Below, piece after piece: positions 1 through 11,936 of a DNA stretch of 64,000 nucleotides. Positions within the stretch are counted from its first letter, which is position 1. Each line of letters opens with the position of its first letter. The notes below the pieces were generated by a model. That model ran no database searches. It was given only the letters and a program-made list of their open reading frames with translations, and was not told the origin of the DNA. Source of the DNA: Hirsutella rhossiliensis (lineage: Eukaryota > Ascomycota > Sordariomycetes > Hypocreales > Ophiocordycipitaceae); contig NW_025408667.1 of NCBI RefSeq assembly GCF_020360975.1, forward strand, positions 6,262,001 through 6,326,000. The letters are read 5' to 3'. The position numbers and the translations under genes were made by a program.

Positions 1-3000
1 CCCGTTCCGCCCTCTCCACCGACGAACTGGCACAGCTGGCGTACGTTGCTTTTCTCCCCGCGCCGTATCAGGTCAAGCTGGCGGCATATAATTAGGAAGG
101 CGATCGCCTGCTTCTTGTTTAGCGTGAGCCGCGCTGCCAGGGCCTTGCCCGCCTCGAGGAAGGAGGTTGAGGCACCGAACCGGATCTCCATTCCCGCGCT
201 GGCCCCGCTACTCCTTCCTCGAGCTCCGCTGCCGTCATCTGGACGTCGTCATCCCCGAAACCCGTGAGCACGCCCCGCACCGCCGCGCGGCGACCAGTCA
301 CCGGTGCCGTGGACAGGCTTTGTATGCCCCGTATCATCTTCTCCTCTCCCTGGATGCGCGGATTTGCTGCGACTTTATGGCCCTAACCTCACTTTGCGGC
401 GGTATGGTGGCTCCGGAGAATGCCCGCCCGGGATGTTGATTCGTCTTGGGCCCCGTTCGGGTAGTATTGTGGCCTGGACCTCGGAAGAAGAGGACAGCGC
501 CGATTGCTGAAATCGGCTGAGCTCCTGCATCATCGCCGTGAGCTCCGGCGAGCCGGCCGTGATTTGGTTCGGCCCGATCGAGCTTCTGACAACGTCGATT
601 AGGCGATTCGTGCTTCCCGCACTGTCGGCCTGGTATCCCGATCCGGGCTCGACACCCACCTCCCCGGTGCCGTCCTCGTCCGGACGTACTGCCGTGGGGT
701 CGCCGTCACCGGACGAGGCCGCCCACTGCCGTGCGTCCCGCTTTGCATCTTCGGCCGACCGTCGCAGCAACTGCACGTTATCGACGAAACATGATATCCT
801 CGGGGCCAGGGCTGCTCGTTGCCGCCCCCATATGCAGTTGATGTCGCCCCTTTCTTCGTCTAAGAAAGACTCCCACGGCACGAACAGCGCAAGATGCTGC
901 ACAGCCGCTCTTCGCCATGGAAATTAGCCTTCTCGACCCGGCGCCTCCGGCCCGTCGACGACAAACGCACCTTCGGTAGCACGACCCTTCGTCGTCTTCG
1001 TCGAAATCCTTGCTCAAATACCCGTCGAGGCAGACCGTGGCCTGCTTGCCCGGTCGCCTGAGCACCTGCGCCCAACGGCCTCCCGGAGCCCAGCCGCTCT
1101 CGAACGGGACCTCCCAGCCGGCGGGCCCTCGTCCCTTTCGTTGCGCTTCAGCCTGACCAGCGAAACGTAGTCGTAGAGACACAGCCCTCGAAGGACGTCT
1201 CCCCGATGACGGTATGCCTCGACACGGCAAATCCTCTGGCCTGCTTCTTCGACGAGTATTGACTCGTCCACAGAGCCATCTGCAACGGCTGCGCCGCTTT
1301 CTCGTCGAAGGTGCGGCCATTGTCGGAAGACTTGCCAGTAGAGCAACGATACGTTCAGGAACGCCCAAGCACTGCCATTCGTCAGTTCAGTCGCGCATCC
1401 CAGGAGGTCCGCGACGACCTCGACCTGCGATAACGGCCTCTCCGTAAACACGCGATTCGCCACCTTCATCAGGAACTGCCGTGTCTTATTCTGCCTGCCA
1501 TCGTCACCGGCACCACTGTCTCCACGAACCTCCGCGCCGTCGGCCATTCCGTCACCTGCCCTGGGAGGCAAGAGATCCGCGGCGGCGGCGACGCGCTTCC
1601 ATACAGGGTCCTCCACCTTGGTCGCATAGTTTGTGACGTAAAGATGAGGGCCATCGTCTTACGCTGTGTGACGATGAAAGATATGTCATGGTTGTGGCGA
1701 AGCCCACGGCAATGGCCTTGTTCCACCGATTCACCATGCTGTGCGACCTCCGAATCCGCAGCACGCCGTCTCCCGTGAAGGCCGTCTCGTCGACCAGTCC
1801 CCACGGCGCCTTGAAACGACATAAATCGCCCTTGCGCCCCCCTTTGCCCAGCGAGTACTTGACGCAGGTCGGGCTGTGGGTATGGATCTGCGTCGCGCCG
1901 GCACAGAAGTTCGCTTCCTCGTCGAACGAGGCTGAAAATTGCCGTTCGTCGCCCAGAAATTGCGATATATCTGACGTCACCGATCGCTCGGCCTGCATTG
2001 CGCAGAAGCCTTCCTGGTCCAGATCCTGTCTTGTTCGTCAGCTTTCGGCTTTGACAGACGGAGGACGCAGGTCAACACGCCGGCCCCGCTCATACCTCGG
2101 AAAAGACACTGTCGACGTATCTGACGATGCGTTCTCGGTATGCCGCTTGATCCTCGCCGTCGATATCGGCAAGCATCGAGCTTAGATGCACGTTGCCCTG
2201 CAGCCAGAGCAGTCCGTGAACATGGAGCGCTCCACGCTCGTTGGTCTCGACGGCACCGTAATAGTGGCTGATGCGCCCGAACACCGACTCCTCGCCCACT
2301 CTCACGTAATGTTCGAAGAACAACGTCATTTCTCGGTGGAAGAATTCGGCCGAGCTTAACGGGTCCGAGATGGCCAGCCGCGCACGTTTGAACGCCTTGT
2401 CGAGGCCTTGCAGGAATGCCTCGGCCGCTGCGGGATCACGTGTGCGGTATGCCGCCAGTCTCAGCTTCACCGGGTTCGTGATGTCGTTCGGGTTGAGCGT
2501 GAACCAGATTGCAGGCACGCCACGACATAAGATGAGTGACTGGATCTTGCGCCGCATGCTCAGACGGAGCTCCCTCGACATGGGCTGCCGATAGCCGTAC
2601 AGCGAAAGGCATCTTAGAAGCTCCTTGACGCCATCGTCGGTAGTCTTGCCCGACGTCTCCAGCTCCGCCCTGGCGGCCGCTAACCTATCCGCTGTCAGCG
2701 ACCGTACGATGCGCTCCACCTCGGCGAAGTTCTTCCGCGTCGCGCTGAGCATGCTGACCCGACGATTCTTCGACCGCACATCCATATTGAAAACGAGAAA
2801 CGAGAAGATGGTATGCGTCGCGAATCGGCCACCATGGCGCCGCAGCACAATGCCGGCCCAGGTCCGAAGGCTTATGTTCCGAGACGACAGAAGATCTCGC
2901 GCCGCCGTCTCTTCTCCAGCAGCCGTACCGCCAATTGACCGGCCCTCGGGTCCTAAGATGACTTCCTCCGCGAGCCGTGGTCCTCCAAATCCGAACGGCA

Positions 3001-4758
3001 GTAGGGTGGGAAAGGTCTTGGCGAAGAACGAGGCGTCGAGCGAGTCGGCGAATTCGTCTCCGCGACAAACGTGGATGTATGGCTCGCGGACATCCGTGCC
3101 TTCTTGACCCGCCTCCGCCGACCTTATCCATGCCCTCGGCCCCTTGCGGTCGTTCTCGGCCCCATCGCCACCCACGGCATTGCACGCAAAGCGGAGCTTC
3201 TCTGCGTCCGACACTTCCGGCGGTCCGTCCAATGCAAACATGCCGGAAGAGGTGATCTCGTTGATCGTTTTGGCTCTGTCATCGGGCTCAGCATCGTCAG
3301 TCCCGTCCGCTCCACTCCTCGGATTCTCGACTCCCCTGTCCAATACGTCTTGTCCTTGGAGGAGCTGGGCGAGGACTCCTTCGATCTCCGCCGGACTATC
3401 GTCGTCCATGGCCCGCTCTGCGGGCGGCACGACCTGCGCCGTTCGCGTCTTCTCCCACGCAGACGGCTCGTTCCGCTCCATGCGGTCGTAGACCACCCGC
3501 GGCACACCGTGTGATGGTGTTCCCCAGCTATCCATTTCCGCCCTATCAATCTCAATATCGGCGTAATGGGGGTTATTCTTCTTCAACCAGATAAGCGCTC
3601 TCTCGACGACTTGACGCCTCACCGACAAGAGACCCGATAAGTCGCACGGTGCTGGCTTCTCCGCGCCCTGCCACGAGACGTGGATCTCGTCCATTGTTTG
3701 CCAGAGCGGGTGCAGCACCTTCTCGCCAGCTCCTGCACGTTGTTTGGAAACACCGTGATGTGGCCCTTGACATGTCTCGGATACCTCACTGCCTGCGTCT
3801 GCCCGCCCGGAATGTTATACCTCGTCACAAAGCCGTAACACGAGTTCAACGAGATGAGCTTCTCTTCGACCGGCGTCAGCCCCTTCAGCTCGTCGGGGAA
3901 CATGTGCTCGCATCCGAGGCGACTGTGAAGGTGGACCGCCGACGACAGGCTCCCGCGCCCCAAGCATCGGGCACACTCCACACAAACCGAGACGGGCTCA
4001 CCCCGGAAAGCAGCTTCGGCACGCAAATGGTGAGCGCTCACCCCGAGGAACGGGACTTGATAGCCACTGATCCCACGGAATCTCCTCAACTCCTTCCTTG
4101 TACGCTTGCGGTAACACAGCCTGCAGGTCATTATCGGCAAGGTGCTCACATCGTGGAACGCCCGATAAAACTTTCGCACCGTCGATACCTTCCTCTCATG
4201 CGGTATTGGTGTGCACCAGGTTTGCTCCTTAGACAGCCTTTCCTTCGCGACGAATTCCCCTTCGAGGTAAAGCAAGACACTGGCCAAATCCTCTGCCTGC
4301 AGCTCACTCCTCCTCTGCCTCGGATGGCTTCCTCGAGTACGTTTCGTCGGGGTCTGGTCTCGGTCACGCTGGCGGTTCCTCTTTCTCTGTTCTACGGCCT
4401 GCGAGGATCTTTCCGCTGCCTCGTCTCGCCACGGCCGATCTTGTTCTCCCGCCGCCGCCTGGCGTGATGGCCGTGGTGGCAACCATCCGGATGACTGCGT
4501 ATCTCCTGCCCTGCCTTGCATCTCTGGGTTGGGTTGGCTGAACGAGGGGCTCCTGACGACTCCAGACGACATCGTGACAGCGGTTGCCGGCCAATCCTGT
4601 CCCGCCTGGCATCCGGATGACTGTATATCTCCCGCTCTATCTTCTATTGCTCTAGGTTGGATTGGCCGAATGAGGCGCTCCTGACGGCTGTAGACGAAAT
4701 CCCGACACTGTTTGCCGGCCGACCCTGTCCTTTCTGGCGTGATGGCGGCGGTGGCCAC
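1..4758 (-). CDS. Helitron RepHel (unit 1), partial and frameshifted
   Basis: Rolling-circle replication initiator fused to a PIF1-family helicase; it would nick and unwind Helitron DNA. Reading from 4758 downward: a basic low-complexity N-terminus, a Cys-rich segment (CRLCYRKRTRKEL, then CVECARC), a DUF6570-like block (VEEKLISLNSCYGF), and the Rep domain in 2090-3718 with the HUH motif ALHVHGLLWL. The Y2 catalytic motif YVTNYATK lies near 1620-1645. The helicase starts at the window edge and is cut in its Walker A (QLCQFVGGEGG). The coding frame is broken several times. One break is a TTT run (minus strand, 1640-1642) just before the catalytic tyrosines; unit 2 has an extra base here and is in frame. 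The start at 4758 is uncertain because it lies in a tandem repeat. Confidence 0.75.
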
Positions 4759-4889
4759 CGTCCGGATGACTGCGTATCTCCTGCGCCATCATCCATCTCT
4801 TGAGATCGGATTGGCCGAACCAGAAGCTCCTGACGACTCTAGGCGAGTTCCCGACAGGGCTTGCCGGCCGATCCTGTCCTCCTGGGCGG
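4461..4889. repeat. Three-copy minisatellite, 127-147 bp units
   Basis: Three imperfect direct copies begin near 4461, 4609 and 4736. Each carries CATCCGGATGACTG or a one-base variant, then TTGGCCGAA-like and GCTCCTGACG blocks, and ends around TTGCCGGCC and CCTGTCC. It lies in the N-terminal part of the unit 1 RepHel reading frame or just upstream. No matching array was noticed at this place in unit 2. Confidence 0.8.
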
Positions 4890-5900
4890 CTTGGGTGTCC
4901 TCGGAGCCCATTGGCCCTGTCCGCGCACCACGGCTTCGCCTTCCAGACGTGCCCTCTGGACGCCCTCCACGAGCCCTCCCTTCGAGGAGGAACTATCGAC
5001 GTTAGTCGTCCTTTCCGCGGCCAGCCGCCTCGCCGACTTCCCTTGGGCAACGCTCTTTGAGTGCCTCTGCCTGCTCTCTTCGTGAGGCATCGTCGGCCGC
5101 CGCGGCCGGCTTGGCCTCAATAGGCCGGAACCTGGGTGCCGCGTTTCTTGACTTTTGTGGCCCGACGCCCGCTTCGGCCCTTCGTCCATTGCGATCGGTC
5201 TCGCCGCCGCGATACTCCTCGTCGCAGCAGCGGCCGCTGCTGCTGTCCCCGTTTCGCACTCTCCTGCCACCGATCTTACCTCGCGGCTACGATTCTCCCC
5301 CATGCTGGTGCTGTCTTATCGGCAAGGCTCCGCAAACGAACGATAGATTAGGAAGCCTTCGCCCGGGATATACCCGAGATTGTCTCGCTTCCTGGCAATG
5401 GCGTTCCGCCGCGTTGGCATTCTTCTTGCTAACGGTTATATCCTTCCTTGTTAATATCCCCTTTCTGCATTAGACCTCTCTCTCTCGGACCTGCCGGGCT
5501 TCCTTTGTACCTATCGACAGGCCTATCTGCCGACAGCCCTAGTTTTCGCCATCCTATGCCGGTAGCCCTGCCGGACACTTTAATCCGCGTCGCCCTTGCT
5601 GCCCGATCAGTACCCAGCTCCGCAACACCACGACGCATCTCTTTGACGTCTGCTTACTTACAGCGGCAAGGCTCCTCGCTCTTCCCGGCGAATCCATACC
5701 ACTATTGATCTACTATAAGTGCGTCTACGCTCGACTTCTTCCCTACTCCTTTCTTGACGCTGAGAACCCGTCCTTTTAGTGCGTGCAAGTGGCCTATCGA
5801 CCTGCGCAGATGCACTATGTCTTCCTCTCTACTTCGTACCGATATGCCCGCACCGCACCTTCGAAAGCCGCTCGATAGCCAAAGGGGCGCTGGCGGTGAG
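4890..5900. other. Divergent spacer between RepHel 1 and companion gene
   Basis: GC-rich stretch between the minus-strand RepHel and the plus-strand companion. Several open frames overlap here in all phases, but none resembles a known family. It presumably contains both divergent promoters; no convincing TATA box was identified. Confidence 0.4.
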
Positions 5901-6278
5901 ATGTCTATGATGTCTTTTGTCCAGCCGGACTGTCCTGCTAGATTTTCCCACCAGGACGACCACCGCATCAGGGGTCTTAACGCCGAGGCCATGGCCCGCG
6001 TCTTCCTGCCTCCTCCCGCCTGGCTGCTCGCGACGGAATATGCGCCCTCCGATCGGATGCCGATGATTCCCCGACATCCGTCTTTTTAGCCTCAACCTCT
6101 CCATCTACGGCCAGCCTATTGATCCTCCGACTGGACCGAAGAGTGGTTTTTCATGCATGCCCGCGTCCACCCCTACGCGCTCGCATGGGAGGTTGAGCAA
6201 CGCGACGGCCTCGAGTCTGACACGGGCCGCACCTTTCTCTATACGATGCCCGCCCTTGTCGTCCGCGATCAGGGCTAC
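5901..6278 (+). pseudogene. Helitron companion gene (unit 1), 5' part, cut by Copia
   Basis: First exon of an unrecognised gene carried divergently to RepHel. The start ATG at 5901 opens MSMMSFVQPDCPARF and continues GLNAEAMARVFLPPPAWLL, then IYGQPIDPPTG, FFMHARVHPYALAWEVE and PALVVRDQGY. The unit 2 copy at 21894 has the same order (FVQPGCPSRF, GLNAETLARVFLPTPSWL, VGRVHPFALTWEIE, PALIVRDHSYQP). One frameshift lies between the IYGQPI and FFMHARV parts. The Copia LTR begins at 6279, immediately after the GCTAC target site; the gene resumes at 11937. Strand alternation and the later segment suggest an OB-fold-like protein (inference). Confidence 0.65.
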
Positions 6279-6598
6279 TGTTAGATCCGGTAGAATCCGG
6301 GTAGATGCAGCTACGATAGCGTCAGGCTACTAGTGGCAGCGCCAACGGTAGCGCAGACGATAGCGCACCAGGTAGCGCAGCCGATGAGGCCACGAGGACA
6401 TCTATGAGACAGTTACAGAGATATGACGTGATGGCATGTCATAGGGATTGAGGCCATCGCCCTTTGATATAGGGCTTGGGCAGAGCACCCCCAAATGGGG
6501 GACACAGACAGACACACATCATACCTCACTTCATCCGATCGTACCATTCTTGCTGTGTCCGTGACCTATCCGACGAGAACCTCATCAAGGTTCTGACA
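6279..6598 (+). repeat. Copia 5' LTR
   Basis: 320-bp terminal repeat, TGTTAGATCC to GGTTCTGACA. It contains a small hairpin CCCCC-AAAT-GGGGG near its middle-right part and matches the 3' LTR at 11612-11931 with no difference found by eye. Confidence 0.95.
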
Positions 6599-6626
6599 AT
6601 TAAGAGTCTCAATTCTACCAATTGAG
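6599..6626 (+). promoter_or_regulatory. Putative primer binding site (internal tRNA fragment)
   Basis: Starts directly after the 5' LTR. Its reverse complement contains AATTGGTAGA (D-loop-like) and GACTCTTAAT (anticodon loop of a CUU lysine tRNA). This suggests priming by an internally cleaved tRNA, as known for Drosophila copia with initiator Met-tRNA. D-arm to anticodon spacing is about one base short of the canonical form, so the match is imperfect. Confidence 0.45.
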
Positions 6627-6689
6627 TGGAAGAACCCGCATCTGAAAAACTAAGGTTAAGCAATTCAAAAAAAAAAAAAATTTTAAAAA

Positions 6690-7808
6690 TTGGCGATGAC
6701 TTCATTCGCAAAGACTCCGACTTCTGAAGCCTTCCTCCGCCAGCCCAAGGACTGGTCTCTATGGGACACCAAATTCCAGGCACTTGCCATCGATTACAAG
6801 CTCTGGAACTGGGTTTCTGGAGTCGAAGGAGCAAGCCTTCTCGAAGAACCACAGCCAACTGCTAATCAAACGGGAGTAACCACTGAGCAGCTGACGCTAC
6901 TCTCAGGGACACCACCAACGACTGGCGTATGTTCCAGTTCAAGGTTGAAAGCACGAAAAACAAGAGGAAAGCATCAAAGATCTGCGAGCCTGGGTGGCAA
7001 AGACCGTTGATGATCCATATTTTCAGACCTGTTGTCTTCCAGCCAAGTCCTCAAAGACTGGTACGCCAGCCTGAAGAAGCAGGCCAAAGGCAACAAGAAA
7101 GAGATGACTCGGGCCTTGCAAAATAGGTATCGAAAGGCGGTTACACCTCTCACCAAACCACCGCAAGACTGGGAAAGCTGGATCCAGTCATGGAAGAACG
7201 TGATGCACGAGGGCATCAGAGAGAAACTCGCGGAAGCGACACACCCAGCTATATGGATCAGAGACTTCTTGGAGGCTGTGAAACCTCAATGTTCCGGCTG
7301 GGTAACCCAATTCTACCTCTCCGAAAAAGATACTGACGATGATTTTGATATACACACCATGACGAACCATTTCACAAACTATATCGATTCCGAAATGATT
7401 CCTTCTACGATTAAGCCTGGCTCCTTCGGCCCAACACTTGACGAGACGAGAGGAAATAGAGGAAGAGGAAGAGGAAGAGGAAGAGGCCGAGATCGAGGCC
7501 GGGACAACAGAGATACAAGAGACAGAGATACATACAAGAGGCCTCGAGATGACGAGCCAAGCAGAAGATTCTGCAACCTTTGCGAACAACCAGGCCATAC
7601 ATTCTCGAATTGCTACGCAATCAACCCAGATATAGCCCCAAAGTGGTGGGCTCCAAACGAAGCGGTCGAGAGAAACTCGAAGCTTGAAGAAGTGAAAAGA
7701 CAAATGGACAGATACCGTGGAAAGAGGCAAGAAAGGGAATTCATGCCAAGCACGAAGCGGGAGCCAGCTTCAACCCCAGCTCCTGCTCAAGATCTAACTC
7801 CAGCCTGA
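6690..7808 (+). CDS. Copia Gag, frameshifted
   Basis: Capsid-nucleocapsid protein of the Copia element. The N-terminal part reads MAMTSFAKTPTSEAFLRQPK; after shifts come DTTNDWRMFQFKVE, then ESIKDLRAWVAKTVDDPYFQ, then DWYASLKKQ through the body. The C-terminal region has an RG/RD-rich tract and a CCHC zinc knuckle (CNLCEQPGHTFSNC, about 7580-7620), which would bind genomic RNA. Three frame changes near 6900, 6965 and 7045 separate the pieces. At the last two, one extra G and one extra C restore the frame. Confidence 0.85.
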
Positions 7809-7814
7809 CTTGGA

Positions 7815-10800
7815 AGAGCGATGGGAAGTGCTCCGCTTCATTCGCCATCGCTCATCAACCTGGCCAAGCAGCTTTCTGTCGAGTCATATCCGCTGTGCAG
7901 CTCGGCCCTGCTTGACTCTGCTTCGACCATCCACATCTTCAACCAAATTTCACGATTTCTCAACTTCAGGAGAGCGACAAAAGGCGACTTCCTCTGGGCA
8001 GGGAGAGCCAAGTGCCTATTCAAGGCTATGGTGATGTCGACATCAGGATCAAAGGCCCTCAAGGCCCACGCTGTCTACGGCTGACTGATGTCGCGTTTTG
8101 CGAAAATTTTGCGTGCAACCTAGTCTCCTACAAAACCCTGAAGAGACACGGCATCTGGTGGGACGAAAGTCCAGGCCAACAGTCGTGCCTTCGAGCTTCA
8201 GATTGAGCATCATCGGCCTGGTCAGCCAGGAACACGACCAGTTTGTGCTGGAACACATCCCCAGCGACGTCACTCGAAGGGCATTCTTCAACAGACGAAA
8301 CAAGTACACTTCGATAACACAACGAAGCCCTCAGAAGGTATCTGCAAAGCTCTGGCACCTGCGGCTCGGGCACCCAGGCCCCAGAGCCATGGAGCACCTC
8401 GTGAACTGCTCACGAGGAGTGAAGATCAAAGGAATCCCCTCCGTTGACTGTGATAACTGCGTAATGGGCAAGTTGAGAAAACAGATACGAAGAGAACCCC
8501 GCGAAGACTGCAAACCTGGAGAAAGACTCGGAATCGATTTCCACGACTTCGAGCCTGACAAGAAGGGATATAACTCGCTGATGCTGGTGACAGACAGAGC
8601 AAGCGGGTTTGCCTGGGATTTCTACCTGCAAGACCGCAAAACAGAGACTGTCAAGGCTTCGATTGAATACCTTCTGAGCAACCTGAAACATCAATACGAA
8701 TTTATCACAAAAATCGTCGAGTGCGACAATGAGCTGACTACGGGGAAACCAGAAATTCTCAACTACCTCGTCCACGAGAAGTTCCTCAAGGTCGAGCCAT
8801 CGGCCCCAAACACCCAATGTCAAAATGGATTGTCCGAACGCTCAGCCGGGACGATCAAAGACAAGGCTCGAGCGATGAGGGGAATGCTTCCAACTCAGCT
8901 GTGGACAGAGATTTACAGGGCCGCGGTGTATCTCAACAACCGCACCCCAAGATACGGGAAGAAATGGAGATCACCTTACAAAGTGCTCACAGGCAAGAAA
9001 CCACCCCTCGAACACCTCCGCGCCTACGGGTGCAAGGTTTTCGCCATGACAAGGGTGGCCCAAAAGAAAGAACAACGACTCAAAAGCTCAACCCAAGGGC
9101 TTGATTGGCCATCTCGTCGGGTATTCCTCCTCAAACATCTACAGGGTCTGGATACCTTCGACAGGCGAGGTGATACTCACACGAGACGTCGTTTTCGATG
9201 AGGATCAAGTGTTCGATGGAACGCTCCAAAGCCTCGCTGAATCGGTCAGGGAAGCCGACCTTGACAAACTGGCAGACACTCTCACCCAGATTGGCCTCCC
9301 AAAGAATGATGAAATTTCCTCGCTAATGACAACGCAGGCTCCAGATGAGCCCGTCTTCGATTTCAACGACGACGACGAACAAATGGTCGATCCACCAAAC
9401 GAGGAACAATTCAATGAAAAATACACTGAGGCACGCTTTGAACTCCTGCCAACGCCTCCGCAGACTCCTCCGGCTGCTCTCCTTGCAGCCTCAATACAAA
9501 TGATACAAGACCCCTTTGTGGAAAGAAAAATCCAGGACAGACCCTGGTGGCAAGAGAGTCATGATGACCTCACAATGCCTGAAACATCACAGAGCTTGAC
9601 AGATGGGCACCAGGACGGGCTGTCACCCTCCTGTGAGCCAGAACCACATCGTCAAAAAAAACTCTGCAAGACAGACTTGGGCGTCAGCTTTCCTAGCAGG
9701 GACTGTTGCAAACCCCATTTCAAAAGACAAGACAAGTGGGAAGCCTCGAGACAAGGCCTACCTAGAAAGACTCATCTTCAAGAAACAAATCGATCGAAAA
9801 GACCTACCGCCTCTCCCAAAGAGTCACCACGATCTCAAGACACACACTTTCCGCTACATGTTCGAGCAAGCCGAACGAGACCACCTCCAGAGCCACCAGA
9901 AAATGGGTTCTTGGAAGGAGGTGGCCCTCAACACAATCTCAAATGGAACACAAATTCTTGACTGCATGTGGATTTACGTCTACAAGTACACCAAGCGAGG
10001 CAGGCTGGTGAAATGCAAAGCTCGCCTTGTGGTCCGAGGCGACCAAGAACGTCGAAACACCCAAGACACATATGCAGCTACGTTGGCTGGAAGAAGCTTC
10101 AGATCACTGATGGCAATTGCGGCAAGATTCGACCTCGAACTGATCCAATACGACGCCGTCAATGCATTTGTGAATGCCAACTTGGACGACGGGATTTACA
10201 TGCGTATGCCGCCGGGTCACAGGAAACACGGCATAATCTTGAAATTGTTGAAAGCACTCTACGGGCTGCGAAAGTCGCCTCTGCTGTGGCATCGCGAGCT
10301 GACCAATACGCTCAAGAAAATTGGCTTCAAGACGGTTCCTCATGAGCCCTGTTGCCTAACCCTCGACGGCATCTTCGTCTTCTTTTACGTTGATGACATT
10401 GTGTTTGCGTTTCGGAAGGAAGACGGACTGAGGGCAAAAGCTCTAACCGACCAACTGCGTTCAAAATATGAACTGACCGGAGGAAACGACCTCCAATGGT
10501 TCTTAGGAATCGAAATCATTCGCAACCGTGATCGACGCCTGATTTGGCTGTCACAAGCTTCATACATTGAGAAGATCGGCCGCCTAGCAAACAAACGCAG
10601 AATTTTTAACACTCCAATGGGGACTGAAGAGCTACTCCCATTTGAAGGCATCGCCACGAACGGAGAAGTAAACTCCTACCAGGTGAAAGCGGATCTCTCT
10701 TGTATGCAGCAGTCATCACAAGGCCAGATGTAGCCTTTGTCGCCTCAAAACTGGCAAACTTCATGTCCAACCCCAGCCCTCAACACCAAGACGCTGCTGA

Positions 10801-11562
10801 CCGAGCAATTTGCTACTTGGTCGAGAGAAAGAATTTGGCCCTCAGGCTGGGAGGTGGCGATGATTTTGAAGTGGCAAGCGACTCATCATTTGCTGACAAC
10901 TCGACCGACCGGAAAGCTCGCAGGCCTACGCCATGAAGCTGTTTGGAGGTCTCATCGGGTGGCGGGCAAACAAGCAAGATACCGTCACAACCTCGACAAC
11001 TGAGGCAGAGCTTTTGGCATTGTCACAAACCGCCAAGGAGTCAATATACATGAGCAGGCTGATCGACGAGCTGGGTGTCAAGCTGGATGCCTCACACATT
11101 CGGATTCAATGCGACAATAACCAAACAATCCGGCTCGTCAACGCAGAGATCGCAGCGCTGAAGACAAAGCTTCGTCACGTCAACATCCACAACCATTGGC
11201 TTCGTCAAGAAGTAGCCAACGGCACGATCGAAGTCACGTATACACCCAGCGCCGAGCTGATGGCCGATGGTTTGACAAAGGCGCTCCAAGGACCTCACTT
11301 TGAAGCATTCGTCAAGCAAATGGGCCTCGAAGACGTCACCAGCCTCCTCGCCGGCCGGTCGCTCCCGAAACAGATGACGAAGAACTCCAAGAACAGATAT
11401 ATGAGGTGTGGCACAAGGAAGATAAGGAATGACCAGCGACGAAATCACGAAGAAGGCGCAATGAGCCGCGAGCGCATCTACAGGCACGATACTCGCCCCG
11501 GGAGAGATGATGTTCCGGCCCGAAAGAACAATTCACATACACAATGGCTTTGGACGATTTGA
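7815..11562 (+). CDS. Copia Pol: protease, integrase, RT, RNase H; frameshifted
   Basis: Polyprotein for proteolysis, integration and reverse transcription. Protease: LLDSASTIHIFN near 7910, where the usual D-S/T-G is DSA. Pre-integrase zinc region: HLRLGHPGPRAMEHL with CDNCVMGK. Integrase DDE residues in GIDFHDF, ECDNE and NGLSERS. Reverse transcriptase: YDAVNAFVNA, LYGLRKSP and the YVDD box near 10390. RNase H: SDSSFAD, STTEAELLAL and CDNNQ, ending near 11350. Breaks near 8015, 8165, 9083, 9103, 9654-9661, 10691 and 10913 lie at homopolymers, and one added base usually restores the frame. The element may be intact in reality. Confidence 0.9.
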
Positions 11563-11599
11563 GCGGATCATTGGCAGCTTCCCTCGCGATGCGAGCTCA

Positions 11600-11611
11600 G
11601 CTGGGAGGGTG
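11600..11611 (+). promoter_or_regulatory. Polypurine tract of Copia
   Basis: GCTGGGAGGGTG abuts the 3' LTR start, the position expected for the plus-strand primer. Confidence 0.6.
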
Positions 11612-11931
11612 TGTTAGATCCGGTAGAATCCGGGTAGATGCAGCTACGATAGCGTCAGGCTACTAGTGGCAGCGCCAACGGTAGCGCAGACGATAGCGCA
11701 CCAGGTAGCGCAGCCGATGAGGCCACGAGGACATCTATGAGACAGTTACAGAGATATGACGTGATGGCATGTCATAGGGATTGAGGCCATCGCCCTTTGA
11801 TATAGGGCTTGGGCAGAGCACCCCCAAATGGGGGACACAGACAGACACACATCATACCTCACTTCATCCGATCGTACCATTCTTGCTGTGTCCGTGACCT
11901 ATCCGACGAGAACCTCATCAAGGTTCTGACA
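11612..11931 (+). repeat. Copia 3' LTR
   Basis: Second 320-bp LTR, followed by the target duplication GCTAC and then CAGCC of the interrupted exon. Confidence 0.95.
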
Positions 11932-11936
11932 GCTAC

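Larger units (their letters stand above)
6274..11936 (+). mobile_element. Complete Ty1/Copia retrotransposon with GCTAC TSD
   Basis: LTR retrotransposon bounded by direct repeats GCTAC at 6274-6278 and 11932-11936. The LTRs (6279-6598 and 11612-11931) are both 320 bp, start TGTTAG, end CTGACA, and read as identical to me by eye. The order gag, protease, integrase, RT, RNase H is that of Copia (Pseudoviridae-type). It interrupts the Helitron companion gene just before CAGCC, the last bases of exon 1. Identical LTRs imply a recent insertion, although the internal frames are broken by short indels at homopolymers. Confidence 0.95.
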
